Below, piece after piece: positions 1 through 12,508 of a DNA stretch of 64,000 bases. The stretch is taken from NCBI GenBank assembly GCA_003194525.1, contig NBIV01000006.1, positions 1 to 64,000 of the forward strand. The letters run 5' to 3'. Under the pieces are notes generated by a model that worked only from the letters and a program-made list of their open reading frames with translations, was not told where the DNA came from and searched no databases. Position numbers and translations under genes: made by a program. Each line of letters begins with the position of its first letter. The first letter of the stretch is position 1. Source of the DNA: Gracilariopsis chorda (lineage: Eukaryota; Rhodophyta; Florideophyceae; Gracilariales; Gracilariaceae).

Positions 1-2120
1 CGTAGTCGCTCCCGCGACAACGCGGACACTTCCGAAGTTCGGTTCGTACCCCGTATCCCTATACGGACAAGTTCCAGCCGTGCTGGCGCCGCTTCATGCG
101 GAATGATACCCCCGACCGGGAACCCGGAACCTCCTTGCCCTCGTTATCACAAACCGCAGGGGAATGCAGCATCGACTCCGGCTGTTGCTACAGTGCCCCA
201 GGCACCGCCGCCCGCTCCCGCGTCGCGGCTTCAAGCCCCGTGGAACGTACAATAAAACCCCAGGGACTACCTGGAATCCAGGTCCTCGCTCTGTTGACCG
301 CCCATGATACCCTTGTAGGGGAACTAAACTCCTCCAAGAGGTGGTCTTGGCAACCCCCGTAAAGGAGTGTCGAGGAACTCCGTATTTACGGTCTGACGTC
401 AACTCCGTGTTGGATAGTTGGGACAACCCGCCTACCTTCATCGAAGGAGTGAAGCTCGATTTGATCGGATTGGTGCCCGCCTGGAGATGCTGGAGCAGTT
501 TGTCCTCATGGACAAACCATCCCGGATGATCAGGTAAACGAGGCATCGCACAACGACCAGCTGCTGGGAAGAAGAAACGCCGTCATCGACGGAAACGCCA
601 CCGAAAATATTCGACTCCGATTCTTCGACATCGTCGGACTCATCCCGAAACCATTCGGTTAGCTCGAGCTCCTCGGACTCCGACTCGGAGGACGAGAAGC
701 GAGGCTACTCCTCCCGCTGGAAAGCGGTCATCGGCCACTGAAGGTGTGGTCCGAACCCGCCAGAAGGGGAGAAGACACCCCGGTCTCCGGGAATTGAAAC
801 GACAAACCTGGATTACCGGAAGCTTTTATCATACCAGTACTACCGGTTCGAAGATTTGTCACTTGGACGTACGCCCCGTGGTACGGGAAAGGTGCGAGAA
901 TGCATTAAGCGAATGCAGCTCTCGCTCCGCAACCAGTATTTTACTGGAGAGGACCCAGTCCTAGTACTGGAGATTCCTATCCCGCTTTGTAGCGGAGGCC
1001 GATATCCTCGGTATGAATGAGGGACAAGCCTATTTGGCTTTGCCATATTTCTTACGGGTAGTTGCGGAGGACTAATACAAATCTATCAGAGGATCTTCTC
1101 GTGCCTCCGAGGGAGGGGTTACTTTCTGGCCGGAGGCTGTGCAGTATCTTCTGCGCTCCTACGCCACAAACACCGTTATTCAGCAGGCCTATCCTCGCTT
1201 TGCAAGATACAGGCCAGCGTGCTGGAGAGACCGAGACCGATTTCTCGGTGCGCCTTAACAAGGCTTTCCGCAGATGTGGTAACGTGTACCCCGCTGGGAG
1301 CGCAGTACCATGTTCATCGATGGTCTTGGCCCGGCAATCCTGGACTTTAGTTACCCGTTATCGGGAGGACAAGCGGAGGATCACCTATCTCGAGCTGGTC
1401 CAACACGCCCGAGCGGAAGGGCATGCACTTCGTGCAAGAACTCCGAACAATCGGTCTAAATCCGCCAAGGCGTTGTTGCTGGAAAGCGAAGCTTCCTCAC
1501 TCCCGCTCAACGCGGATGGGAACCCTGGACAGGGATTTGATACCGTGCATTTAGTGCAGGGGGATGTTTGTGTCGATACCCACCAGTGATTTGCCATCAA
1601 CGACGGAGATGAACCCGTGATACGGGAAGAGAAGATCCCGTTCTATACGGTGGTAGCGGTTGCGTCCAACCCCAAGGACTCCCGTTACCAAACGGTCAAT
1701 CCCGTTATCAACGGCCTGGATAGAGTGACACCCGCCCTGCGGTTCGCTTCTCCGATACTCGGAATAATAATACGCATGTCGCGGTAATGGCTCTCACTTC
1801 CCGCCTGTGTTATGCCCATGGCCATACCTCACCTCAGTGTATTTGCTCACTGTAGGATATGGCCAAGGTGGTGGCAAACTACGAGGCCCTCACTCCAGAG
1901 GAGAAAACGTTCCGTCCCGACGGCTTCCTACCTCCGTGCTAAAACGGACTTTTCCCATGCCCTACCACAGACCCCGCGTGCGCGGCAAGCTTCATACACC
2001 CCGATTCGGGAGATCACGCCACCATCCGTTGCAACCCCCGCCTCTGCGGATAGAAAACCCCCGTCAACGGGATGAGGCACTCGTTGTCGAGGAACCCAAC
2101 CCACCGCCGAAGGCGGAAAA
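1..2120 (+). other. gag region of Gypsy copy A (fossil)
   Basis: Translations in several frames resemble the capsid region of copy B, including the stretch around 750-1590 that aligns with the capsid core there. A zinc-knuckle-like Cys/His stretch near 1806-1845 resembles the CCHC knuckle of copy B. The N-terminal portion begins left of the window. The region is strongly decayed and no product is expected. Confidence 0.75.
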
Positions 2121-2259
2121 CTAACTGAGGGAGTCTCCCCTTTGGGAGAGGCGTCCTCAAAAACGAGGCTGTTGGCGCCCGAGGCGTCCTCGCCTCGCTC
2201 ACCGGTAAAAGTCCTCTCGAGGAAAGACACCGCTGACGCGGACTCTGCGCAACCTCGGT

Positions 2260-5200
2260 GTGTTGCGTCGCCCGTGGATACGGAGTAAAAATCCCCGGAT
2301 TCCCGGTAGAGTCTTGGTCTTGGCCAAGCGCAATTATAAGGTCTATGCCGACCTTGGCCTTGACCCCCAGTTTATGGTGAGGTTTCTCACCGTCCTGGAT
2401 ACAGGTGCAGGCCCCAACTTTGTTGTGGAATCATTGTTGGCCCCGCTTGTGCCGTCTCGTATCCGCTCTGACGCGGTCCCCGACATTTCGGATGCGAACA
2501 ACAATCCGTTACAAACGGTGGGCACAATGGACCTCGTCGTGAGACTTGGTACCTCTGTGGTGAAGTTGGACTTCATCGTTTGCCGTTCATTGGCAGCACC
2601 AGTCGTACTGGGATGTCATTACTGCGACAGATTTGTCGGCACGATCAGGCCCCGCCTCAGGCGTATAGAACTTGACGACGGATCGTCGGTTCCGATTGTT
2701 CGCCGCCCGCTAAAGCGGTCCTCTCGGAAACAAGTTCCTTTCCCTGCTGCGCAGGAACCACCGCCTGCGCGACGCGAGTCCACCAAGCTCCGCGTCGCTG
2801 CCTCGGTTTCTATATCGCCTGAGTCCCAAGTCTGGTTGCAGGTAAATTCCCGTCAACACGGTCTTCGGGTTATACAACCCCTCGCCTCGTTGTACGGGAA
2901 ATCCTAGCTGGCGCTGGCTAATGGAATTGTCTCCATTTCCCCGGATGTTCCTTTCCAGATATTGGTTGCCAACCTTGGCAAACACCCCAGTATCTGGTAA
3001 AACACCAAGTAATTGGGAGTGTAACCCCCATCCTATGGGAATGCTGCCAACAAAGATGACAGCCGCCGATGTACTCGGAGTTACCACCTCTTCTGAGGAG
3101 TTCGCCCCGCCTTCCGAAGACGTCAAGTCTAAGGAGGGGGAGGAAACCGCTACTTCAGCGCCGAACATACCGAGTAACTCGGAATTGCGAACCACACCTG
3201 TTCCACAGGACAATTCTCCATCGAGCAACGACCGGATTGATCCGGAAAAGGCACTTGAAGCGCTGGACTTTATCCACGTGCCAGAGTCGCACCGCCACAA
3301 GCTCCGTACCATGTTACAGTAATTCACCACAATGTGGGATGGCTCGCTTGGCGAGATTAACTCAACGGAACACCGGATCAATTTAATCCCAGGTGCGCTG
3401 CCGGTTGCACAACCCCCTTACAGGGCAGGTCTGAAAGCTCGGGAAGAGGAGCAGTCCCAAGAGGACAAGATGCTCCGCGCAAGTGTGATTGAGCCCGCTC
3501 AATCACCCTGGGCATCCCGAGTTGTACTGGCTTTAAAGGCAGACGGAACCTGGAAGTTCTGTGTAGACTACCTCCGGCTCAATGCCGTGACTGTTAGGGA
3601 CACGTACCATATCCTTCGTATGGACGAGTGTATTGACTCCCTTGGAGACGCCACCGTGTTCACGGCCCTCGATGCCAATTGGGAATATTGGCAAGTACCT
3701 GTCAGACAGGAGGATCGCGACATAACCGCATTCACCTGCCACGCATGAAATTACCGCTTCAAGCGGATGCCATTTGGGTTAACCAACGCCCCGCCACCTT
3801 TCAGCGTGCAGTAGATATTCTACTCAAATGCTTTAAGTGGCGGAGTTGTCTGGCCTACCTTGATGATATTATCATCTTCTCCAACTCGTTGGACGACCAT
3901 CTCACTCACGTCCGAGACGGGCTGACCGTACTCCGCGATGCGGGAATTACCCTCAAGTTGAGGAAATGCGAGTTTTTCACAGATACTGTGAAGTATCTGG
4001 GTCACATTATCCGTCCTGGACGGTTAGCGATCGAGAAAGCTCGAGTCAAATCCCTCGTTGAGGAGAAAGAGGCCCGTACTCAAACGGAACTGCGCTCCTT
4101 TTTGGGGCTGGTCAACGTCTATCGACGGTTTATCCCGAACTTTTCGGATACCGCGGCACCCCTGAACGCGTTGTTGCGAAAGGGGAACCCCCCAAAACTG
4201 GGAACATTTACGCCCGAGCAATCGGAAGCTTTTAACTCCTTGAAGGAGGCTGTCACATCAGCACCAATCCTACATCTCCCAAAACTTGGGTTGCCATACT
4301 CCATAGATACGGACTCGAGCGACTACCAAGTCGGGTGTGCTCTTTTTCAAACCACCCCCGAGGGGGAACGACACCCAATCGGTTATTGGTCGCGCTCGCT
4401 CAATGTTCATGAACGGAACTACTCCGTATCGGAGAAAGAGTGCCTCGCCATCGTATGGGCGATGACCACTCTGCGCCCCTACCTTATGGGAGTTCACTTC
4501 ACCGTGTACAAGGATCATTCCTCATTGAGGTGGTTGATGAATATCTCCGACCCTTCGGGACGCCTCATGCGCTGGAGACTCCGCCTCGCGGAATATGACA
4601 TTCAAGTCATTTATAAAAAGGGCGCGCAGAACACCCAAGCTGACGCCTTGTCGCGTTTACCCACAAGTGGGGAAGCACTCCGAACAGAGGATGATGAAGT
4701 CCCATGTTTCATGGCCATAGACCCGGATGATCCGGAATGTGCCGACGAGGCTGGGCCAGAAAACTGGGACGAGGATGCTAACTTTGACGAACTACTCGCA
4801 TCACGAGATGAATCTGAGAACCCGTTACCGGGAAACTTTGTACCAGTATCACCGGAAGAAATCATCCGAGAACAATTCGGCGACCCATTCTGTACTAGGA
4901 TTCGTGCCCGTTTTAACGGTGGTGAAGATCTCCCTTTTGGGGTAAACGACAAAGGCTACCTCGCACGGAAGGAAGCCCGCCAACACATTGTGGTATCTCA
5001 TTCCCTGCAGTCGCGGGTGTTACATATATCACACTACGCCCCCATTGGAGGTCACCCAGGTGGGAGGAAACTCTACCTAACCCTGCGAAGGGATTTCTAT
5101 TGGCCCGCCATGGCGGTGGATTTCTACGCAACCGTGCGGTTTTGTAGCGAATGCGCGAAGAATCGCGTGAAACTCCGCAAAAATGCGAAGAAGATGAAAC

Positions 5201-7805
5201 TATTCCCCGCAAGGGCGCCGCTCGAGTTTATCGCGATCGATATTCTCGGACCACTACTCACCACGAAACGTGGAAACAAGTTTCTACTTTTCATTACCGA
5301 CCACTTTTCTAAGCTGGTACGGACTGTCCCTACTCGGAGGATAACCGCTCTCACGGTGGCCCAGGCTCTGGTGACGCACTGGATTTTCGTCTAAGGTCCC
5401 CCTGTGGAGGTGGTCCCCGATAACGGGAAACAATTCGCGAGCAAGTTCTTCCAGGAGGTTTGTCGCATCCTGGATGTCAAGAACTTGTTCACGACTACCT
5501 ACCACCCCCAGTGTAATGGGCAAGTTGAACGGTTTAATCGGACGTTACTCGTGGCGTTACGTTCCTACGTCGCAGACCACCCAAAGAACTGGGACATGTA
5601 CGCTGATGCGGTAACCTACGCGTACAATACGAAGGTACACCAGACTACCGGAGTTTCGCCATTCGAGTTGGTTCTATCTAGAACACCCCGGCTCTGGCGC
5701 TGGAACCCCAAGCTACCTTGGACAATTTCCCATCTGTGGGTATCTACCGGCAGCAATGGAAGCAATGGCTTTCCAAGCTGGTCCCCACTGCGCGGATGTC
5801 AATGGCACGGGCCCAAGCCGCTTACAAGCGGGATTTTAATGCTCGCTTGCGAGGGAAACCGTCCCCGATTAGGGCGAATAACTACATCTTCATAAGGAAG
5901 GAGTACTACAACCCGGAACGGGAGAAGCGCCATAAACTCTCGCCTGTGGCGGATGGACCATTCAAAGTCATCTCTGTGAACACCAACACTGTCGTGGTAG
6001 AGATGGGCGACACGCACGAACGGATCCCCAGTGATCGTGTTGTCCTTGCCCCTCCTCCTTCGTCAGAGGTAGTCCTGGATCCAGGCAACCCCGTTTCTAC
6101 GGACTCTGCAACACTGGAATCATCCGGAAGTACTAGGCCTACGGTACTACCACACCCCAGCCGGGAACTCTCAGACCTACCGACCCTGTCGGACTCACCG
6201 GCTCAGCCGGGTAATTCGGGCCTCTCTGAGCCCGCCCCTACCACGCCCGCCCCACTGGGGCGCATTTATACCCGCCAGGCGGGGAATATTATCCCTTATC
6301 CCGCCGCTCCGTCTAAGGAGGGGGAGGAGAACACTCGTTTTCGAGGAACGATATCACCATCGCAACGGGAAACACACCGTAACATACGGAACACTGACCG
6401 TGGAGCACGGAGTATGTCACGCGACACTAATCCCCCGTTCCCGGGCAGTGCTGTGCAACAGGAACCAGACGCGCAGGCCCCGCAAAAGCGGCAAATACAC
6501 CGTTTGCAACCTGAAAACGAGAAGCCTCCCTCCAATACCGCAGCAGCGGAAATGCAATCGCCCGATCCATCCCCGGAGGCATCGCCACAAACGCGGGAAA
6601 TATACCGTGCTACATGGGAAGTTGAAGCGCAACTACCGCACACCCCTGTCAGGGAAGGATCCCCAATACGGGAGTATGGTGACGATTGCCCCCAATCCCC
6701 TGAGCAGAGGGATGCATCGAAGCCGCCATTGGCGGAAGCCCCCGCGGAGAAGAGGCGTCCAGATACGCCAGCCTCGCAGGGAAATACCCACACCCCTCTT
6801 GGGGAAAAAGGCAGCCAAGTCGCAGTCGAAGCTTCAGGCCCTGGCTCGCAAGCACCGGAAACGCCTCCCGTCGTCGACGGAATGGAAGCCCCCGCTCCGG
6901 GGAATAATTTGCGCCAACCCCCGCAACGTTGCGGCGAAGAACCGAGGAACTCGGGAAAAACGCCCGCCATCGCACGCTCGAAACCGGTCGTACCGCACGC
7001 TCCTCCTCCTCATGGAGATGGTGCACCGCGCTTAGCGGCAATTCCCCTGAAAAGGGTGTCCTCGGCACCTGCCCGGCACCCCCCAAAGGGGAATTTTGAC
7101 CAAAATACCGGTGTACCGGAGTTAGCCCCAGGCAACCCGTCAGTAACCCGGGATACCACGGCCTCGCCGGAACGTAGGGTGCAGAGCACTCGTGCACCTG
7201 GCAGGGAGGCGGAACGCTTACCAATCACCGTGTCGCACGGGACCCGGCAGGGGATGTCGCAAACGCCGTTCCTGCATACGCGGCAAAGACCCCGCAAGCT
7301 CGCGGTTCACGAAGAAGACCGCACTCGCGGAGTTCAAGTCCCCCGCCGGTTGGCGGTTCGCCCGGCCTACCGTGAAGACGAGAACAACGACACGCCTCTG
7401 GGGAACGACTTGCCGGTGGAAACCGTGACGCCACACACCCTCTTGAGGGATATTTTCCCGCATGAGCAGCGGCCACTAGGACAGCGCACAGCAACGCCGG
7501 AGACATCGCCGACTACCCGGATAGGGGGTAATATACCGCGCAGCGGACAACCCTCGCAAGGGAGTACAACCACCACCCGGCACGGCCGGCAGGTCTACGA
7601 ACGAGAGTTCGTAGTATACCGACTTGTCGGACACACCTGGGACCAGGATGTTATTCTACAATACCGCGTCCGCTGGTACGGGTATGACCCCAGTGGGGAT
7701 ACGTGGGAGCCAATCGAACACCTCCCACGGTCGCAGATCCTGCGATACCACCGTCAAACGGGAACTGCAGCCCCAGCCACGCTGGTTAATGCCCAAGTCG
7801 GGTAA
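2260..7805 (+). other. pol region of Gypsy copy A: PR-RT-RH-INT-chromodomain (fossil)
   Basis: An aspartic protease signature DTGAG lies near 2398. The reverse transcriptase active-site motif YLDD is near 3856. RNase H (DSSDYQVG type) is near 4310. The integrase HHCC zinc finger spans about 5020-5180, followed by the DDE core. A long Pro/Ser/Arg-rich linker covers about 6050-7560. A chromodomain with the signature YRVRWYGY lies near 7660. The order matches the chromovirus clade, in which the chromodomain is thought to direct integration to particular chromatin. The region is broken. Confidence 0.92.
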
Positions 7806-7992
7806 CGCTGCTGCGCGGGCGGAGGGCAGTAAGAAGGGATTGCAAGGGAAAGTCCGTCCAAGACGGGGAATTCTAAATTGAAATCACCGTCCGAGACGGG
7901 AAAGTTTACCTAGTGGAGCAGCAAGCTCCATACTACACTACACTAACTGGCATAGCCAGGGAAAGAAGAACCAGGAAATTGGACTAGAGGTT

Positions 7993-9801
7993 TCACTCAC
8001 CCCCATCGTCCAGGGCGTAACCACCAGCGAGGCGGTAGGCCAACGCGTCCGCCATGGTGGTGACATCCCCCGATACCTCGGCAGCGCTCAGACCGGCACC
8101 CCGGAGAAAACGTGCGATGATCTCGTTTTCATTCGCCGTCACCCCGCTGGGGATAGAAGGTCCGGCACTTGCCGCCGAAGGGTCAGCAGCCGGCTCGGCC
8201 GGAAATACCCCCTCTGGGAAAGCTTCCGCGCTAGCGCCGGTTTTCTCTACGTCCATCTCCCCGGTTTGTTCCGGTTCGGTATCGACCATGGGGTCATCCC
8301 CGCTGTATGCGCGGTAGTAGTCGTCAGAATCGACGTACCCAACAGGGTGGTCTTCCAGCACATGCCGGGGCGTATGGCGAAGCTCGCGTGCCTCCTCGGA
8401 GGAAATTTTCCGGAACTCCAAGGGGTCGAAGTAGATAAAATCCCCTGCAAGGGCGGTGTTTCTACCGAATCCCGGACCACCGGTGTTACCGCTGCCGTCA
8501 TCCACACGACCGCTTTGCTCCAGCGGGACCTCACTCCAGCTAACGCTGTCGATGTACCCAAGTAATTGGAGGACCTCTTCATTGTTGGCCTGGACCCCAA
8601 GGGGGATGCGAAGATCCAAATTGCGGATCACTGCCCACGCTCGCGGTGGGAGGAACCAGAGACGAAACTGGTCGTAGGCCTCGTTGAGAATATAAGCCGC
8701 AGCGCGGGCTGCCCACTCCGTAACCACTACGGACCACAACCCCGACCGGGGATCCTGCATGAGCAGCAAACCGAGGTACGTAAGTACCGGCGGGAGTTCT
8801 ATGTAGCACCGCCGGCAGGCTTCATGGAAGCGCCACCACTCGGGGAGTGCTACATACCGACCTAGTCGGTGAGGCAGCGCAATCCGCTCTATCTCCACGT
8901 TCTGATACGGGATTAAATACCCGAATCGGGATCGCCAACGCCGCTCGTAGCGGATGAAGTTTTGGAGAAAGTTGGACCGGTAATGCCGGGGAAGATACCT
9001 GAACTCTGCCCAAATAATCGGTCGCTCCTAACAACGGGCTTCTTGCCGCGCTGCGGGGAAGTTCCTCCAAGCGAGGGTCTCGAGGCGGAACAGGTTGTCG
9101 CCGTATCCATTCTCCCCGCGAGTGCCGAAGTGGCTAATGTCGAAGCCGAACTCCGGTGGGACCGGAACATCGAATGGAGCACGGCTCTGCCGTTGGTATG
9201 CCATGCGTGTCAACGCGGTCTGCGCCGCAGCGACGGTCTCGCCCGAATTACTTCGGAGGTGGTGACTCGGAATCGCAATCCGGTGACGCCAATCCCACGA
9301 TGTGGTGACTGCACTGGGCAGATCCCCCGGAAGGGTGTCTGAGCCATCCGCATAAGCGGTGACTAATCCCTCATTGAGGACAGCGACCGGGTCAAACCAC
9401 GGAGCAAGGCGCAGGCGCGACGCGTGATTCCGATTCATCTGGTTAAGCCCCACCGGGGTGTTGTAGGTTGGCCAGTTGAACGCCGGAGCGGTTCCGGAGG
9501 ACCCCACCGAAGGTGGTAGTGCGAAGGGATGGTCGGCTGCAGCAGCCATACTCCCCGGTTGTACCGGATGTCGATCGCTTTGAGGCAGGGGAACTGACCG
9601 GAACCCGGTGGTATATCGCCCGAGAGGCCTCGGAGGTTGGCTGTGGTTGTTGATGTTGTTGTCGTTGTTCATTTTCCCCTTTTCGAGGGTGGCTGTTGTT
9701 GTTGTTTGTGCGCTCGATGACTCTGGTGCAGAGGGATTTAGCGGAGAACCGGAGACAGAGCACGCGCTTTTATCACCCATTTTCGTCTGGGAATCCTCCA
9801 C
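7993..9801 (-). other. antisense accessory gene region of Gypsy copy A (fossil)
   Basis: On the strand opposite to gag-pol, between the end of pol and the purine tract, lies a coding region homologous to the intact 594-residue antisense frame of copy B at 22142-23926. Shared blocks visible in both include APWFDP / KAPWFDP, SWDWR, YIELPP / YVELPP with LTY after it, TEW followed by an R-AAY block, and D-F-YFDP near the acidic C-terminal third. No known domain was recognised. The region is broken here. Homology of two diverged copies in the same antisense position argues for a once-functional protein rather than a chance frame. Confidence 0.72.
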
Positions 9802-9824
9802 TTCCGCGGTCCTTTTCCGGCATT

Positions 9825-9833
9825 AGGGGGGGA
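9825..9833 (+). other. polypurine tract of Gypsy copy A
   Basis: A run of guanines bounded by adenines sits immediately before the 3' LTR that starts at 9836. This is the usual place and composition of the plus-strand primer site. Confidence 0.75.
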
Positions 9834-9835
9834 TA

Positions 9836-10661
9836 TGAAGTGCAACGCCCTCAGGGAGGGATTCTTGGTACTTGATCGTTTTCCCGATATTATCGGTTGT
9901 GTAGTGTGTATGTGAACTACGCCCACAATGGTGGGTATGGAAACGTGGGACACGGTTTTGGGTCAATTGGCGGTTGGGCACAGTAGTGGATGTTGCCACG
10001 AAATGTGGAGTAATTTAGTTAATATTATTTATTATTTTCACACTCATTTCTGGGAAGCTAGTACTTAGTGCGACGGCGCACTGCCGTCGCACCAGTAAAC
10101 CTTCCCCAAAAAGGGACCCCAACCTGGGGAATTGGCTCTAGTTGTTGTCGCTTTCGCGCGTGCTCTACTCCTCCTTGGAGGGAAACGCCGTAAACCACGG
10201 GACATGTAACCACCTTGCACATCTAAAGTGGCCCATCCTTGGGAGTATAATTGTTCCAATCACATTGGTGTTTCGCCCTGTATAGGGAGCCCTGTCCACC
10301 GGCATTGGCGTATCTGTTCGTCACTCTCGCGACTCACTCCGTCCTCTCTTGCTCCTCTTCACCCTTCCTTTTTCCCCTTTTTAGGATAGCACCTCCCGAA
10401 ATCCGCGGCCCTCGTGTGCGCATCCGCTCACACACCCCCAGTTACGTGGAAACATACCTCTACTGAAGATCACACCCCGCTCACGCGGATACCGATTCTT
10501 CGCCTTAACCTCCCTGCGCGAGTCGCGACAGGTGCCCCTGGTCTTACAAACCGGCTTCGCCGTGACACCTCTGGGAGGGCTCTACCCAACTGGGTTCACC
10601 TCGTGAGAGGAAGATCCCGAACGTCTTTCGTTGTTTTTCCCCTTTGGAGCATTGCACCACA
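9836..10661 (+). repeat. 3' LTR of Gypsy copy A (826 bp)
   Basis: The LTR starts TGAAGTGCAA directly after the purine tract and ends TTGCACCACA, imperfect inverted ends of the same type as in copy B. A nearly identical LTR lies in the opposite orientation at 11501-12328. The target duplication cannot be verified because the 5' end is outside the window. The 3' flank begins AACAC. Confidence 0.88.
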
Positions 10662-11495
10662 AACACCTCGTCAAGGAACGTATCAACTCCACCATTTTTT
10701 TCCCTCGCACAATCTCCGACGAGCACAACTCCTCCGCATCTCTTTTCCAAAAAGGCGCCATAGACGTCCTGAAGCAACAACTCGCTCTCGCACACTTCAA
10801 CAACACCTTCTTCCAACCTGTCTCCCAATCTTCCTCTTCCTCCTCTTCCACCCCCGCTTTCACCAATTCTATGGCCGCAGCCTTTGGAAACAAAGTCGTT
10901 CCTGCCTTCAAACAAGCCATCATGCAGTGCCACATCACTGACATCGTCTGGCACACCCCCGAAAAAACTTCCAAGCGAAGAGCCACCGCCCATACAGAAA
11001 CCATCCGTGCCATAGACCGCTCCAATCTCTTCAAAGACTGGAATCCACTTTTCGCAGACCCTTCCCTATCCTCCCATGGTCGACCTCAAACTCAACCGCA
11101 ACCACGCAAACCCTCCTTCGTACGTGACAGAAAACCCATAAAAACACTCTTGCACATCAACCACATACTTCCTGCGCCCTCGCAATTCCTTTTCACCTTC
11201 AGATCCCTTTCTCTCCCCTCGTCTCACCTTCATCCCTTCATGTAAGCTATCTATCAGCAAATTCTTCTCGCTCATCTCTTCTCTCATCCTCTCCAGTTCC
11301 TCTTGCGTCAGCTTCAGCGACATCTTTAGGCTGCAGTGGTCCCTTTTGATCTGCCCGAGTTCTGCCTTCAACATATTGACCCTCTCAACTAACGAAAAAT
11401 CGAGACATCACACCGATGTCGTCATTCCCTGCATCTCCCAAAATATTGACAGGCAGCCGTCGCTCCTCAGCAGGCTCACTTGGCGACGGATGAAC
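10662..11495. other. unidentified coding-like stretch between two LTRs
   Basis: Both strands have long open frames here. On the plus strand 10631-11245 gives a Ser-rich protein-like translation. On the minus strand 11374-11066 gives a Lys/Glu-rich heptad-like segment suggesting a coiled coil. The plus strand is pyrimidine-rich and the minus strand purine-rich. I could not decide the coding strand or recognise a family. The stretch was continuous with 12334 onward before the solo LTR inserted. Confidence 0.3.
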
Positions 11496-12333
11496 ACTTC
11501 TGTGGTGCAATGCCCCAAAGGGGAAAAACACCGAAAGACGTTCGGGATCTTCCTCTCACGAGGTGAATCCAGTTGGGTAGAGCCCTCCCAAAGGTGTCAC
11601 GGCGAAGCCAGTTTGTAAGACCAGGGACACCTGTCGCGACTCGCGCAGGGAGGTGAAGGCGAAGAATCGGTATCCGCGTGAGCGGGGTGTGATCTTCAGT
11701 AGAGGTACGTTTCCACGTAAGTGGGGGTGTGTGAGCGGATGCGCACACGAGGGCCGCGGATTGCAGGAGGTGCTACCCTAAAAAGGGGAAAAAGGAAGGG
11801 CGAAGAGGAGCAAGAGAGGACGGAGTGAGTCGCGAGAGCGACGAACAAATACGCCAATGCCGGTGGACAGGGCTCCCTATACAGGGCGAAACACCAATGT
11901 GATTGGAACAATTATACTCCCAAGGATGGGCCTCTTTAGATGTGCAAGGTGGTTACATGTCCCGTGGTTTACGGCGTTTCCCTCCAAGGAGGAGTAGAGC
12001 ACGCGCTCAAGCGGTAACAACTAGAGCCAATTCACCAGGTTGTGGTCCCTTGTTTGGGGAAGGTTTACTGGTGCGACGGCAGTGCGCCGTCGCACTAAGT
12101 ACTAGCTTCCCAGAAATGAGTGTGAAAATAATGAATAATATTAACTAAAATACTCCACATTTCGTGGCAACATCCACTACTGTGGCCAACCGCCAAATGG
12201 CCCAAAACCGTGTCCCACGTTTCCATACGCACCATTGTGGGGCGTAGTTCATATACACACTACACAACCGATAATATCGGGAAAACGATCAAGTACCAAG
12301 AATCCCTCCCTGAGGACGTTGCACTTGAACTTC
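11496..12333 (-). mobile_element. solo Gypsy LTR (11501-12328) with 5-bp target duplication ACTTC
   Basis: An 828-bp LTR of the copy-A family lies in inverted orientation. On the plus strand it runs from TGTGGTGCAA to TTGCACTTGA. The pentanucleotide ACTTC occurs directly on both sides (11496-11500 and 12329-12333). No primer site or purine tract adjoins either end. This is the structure left when a full element recombines between its two LTRs. Confidence 0.9.
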
Positions 12334-12508
12334 GTTTTCTCTCTCGCATTCCTTCCGGATTCCGTGGCGTTCTGCTTCCTTTATCACTTTCCAAGTCTTG
12401 AGCCATTTGCAACTTTCGCGCCCGTACCGAGGTGCTCGTACAGTCTTCGCTTTTCGATGCTTCCTGTATTCGATCCCTCGCTCTGACCACTTCTTCAACT
12501 TTTCCCGT

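Larger units (their letters stand above)
1..10661 (+). mobile_element. Gypsy chromovirus LTR retrotransposon, copy A, decayed, 5' end outside window
   Basis: Ty3/Gypsy element of the chromodomain-bearing (chromovirus) clade. The window opens inside gag, so the 5' LTR lies to the left. In order it holds a decayed gag, protease, reverse transcriptase, RNase H, integrase, a proline-rich linker, a chromodomain, an antisense gene, a purine tract and a 3' LTR ending at 10661. Parts align by eye with copy B along their whole length but differ clearly in protein sequence, so the two belong to related but separate subfamilies. The copy is broken, with on the order of ten or more interruptions, and is older than copy B. 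Clade assignment rests on the integrase HHCC/DDE core and the C-terminal chromodomain. Confidence 0.93.

Noticed and set aside
6296-7576. Long minus-strand frames opposite the pol linker of copy A
   Set aside because: They mirror a repetitive Pro/Arg-rich linker, have no counterpart in copy B at that place, and differ from the conserved antisense gene further on.
10414-10941. Plus-strand frame running from the LTR of copy A into its flank
   Set aside because: It crosses an LTR boundary and is read in the mirrored solo LTR as well, so it is a by-product of LTR sequence.
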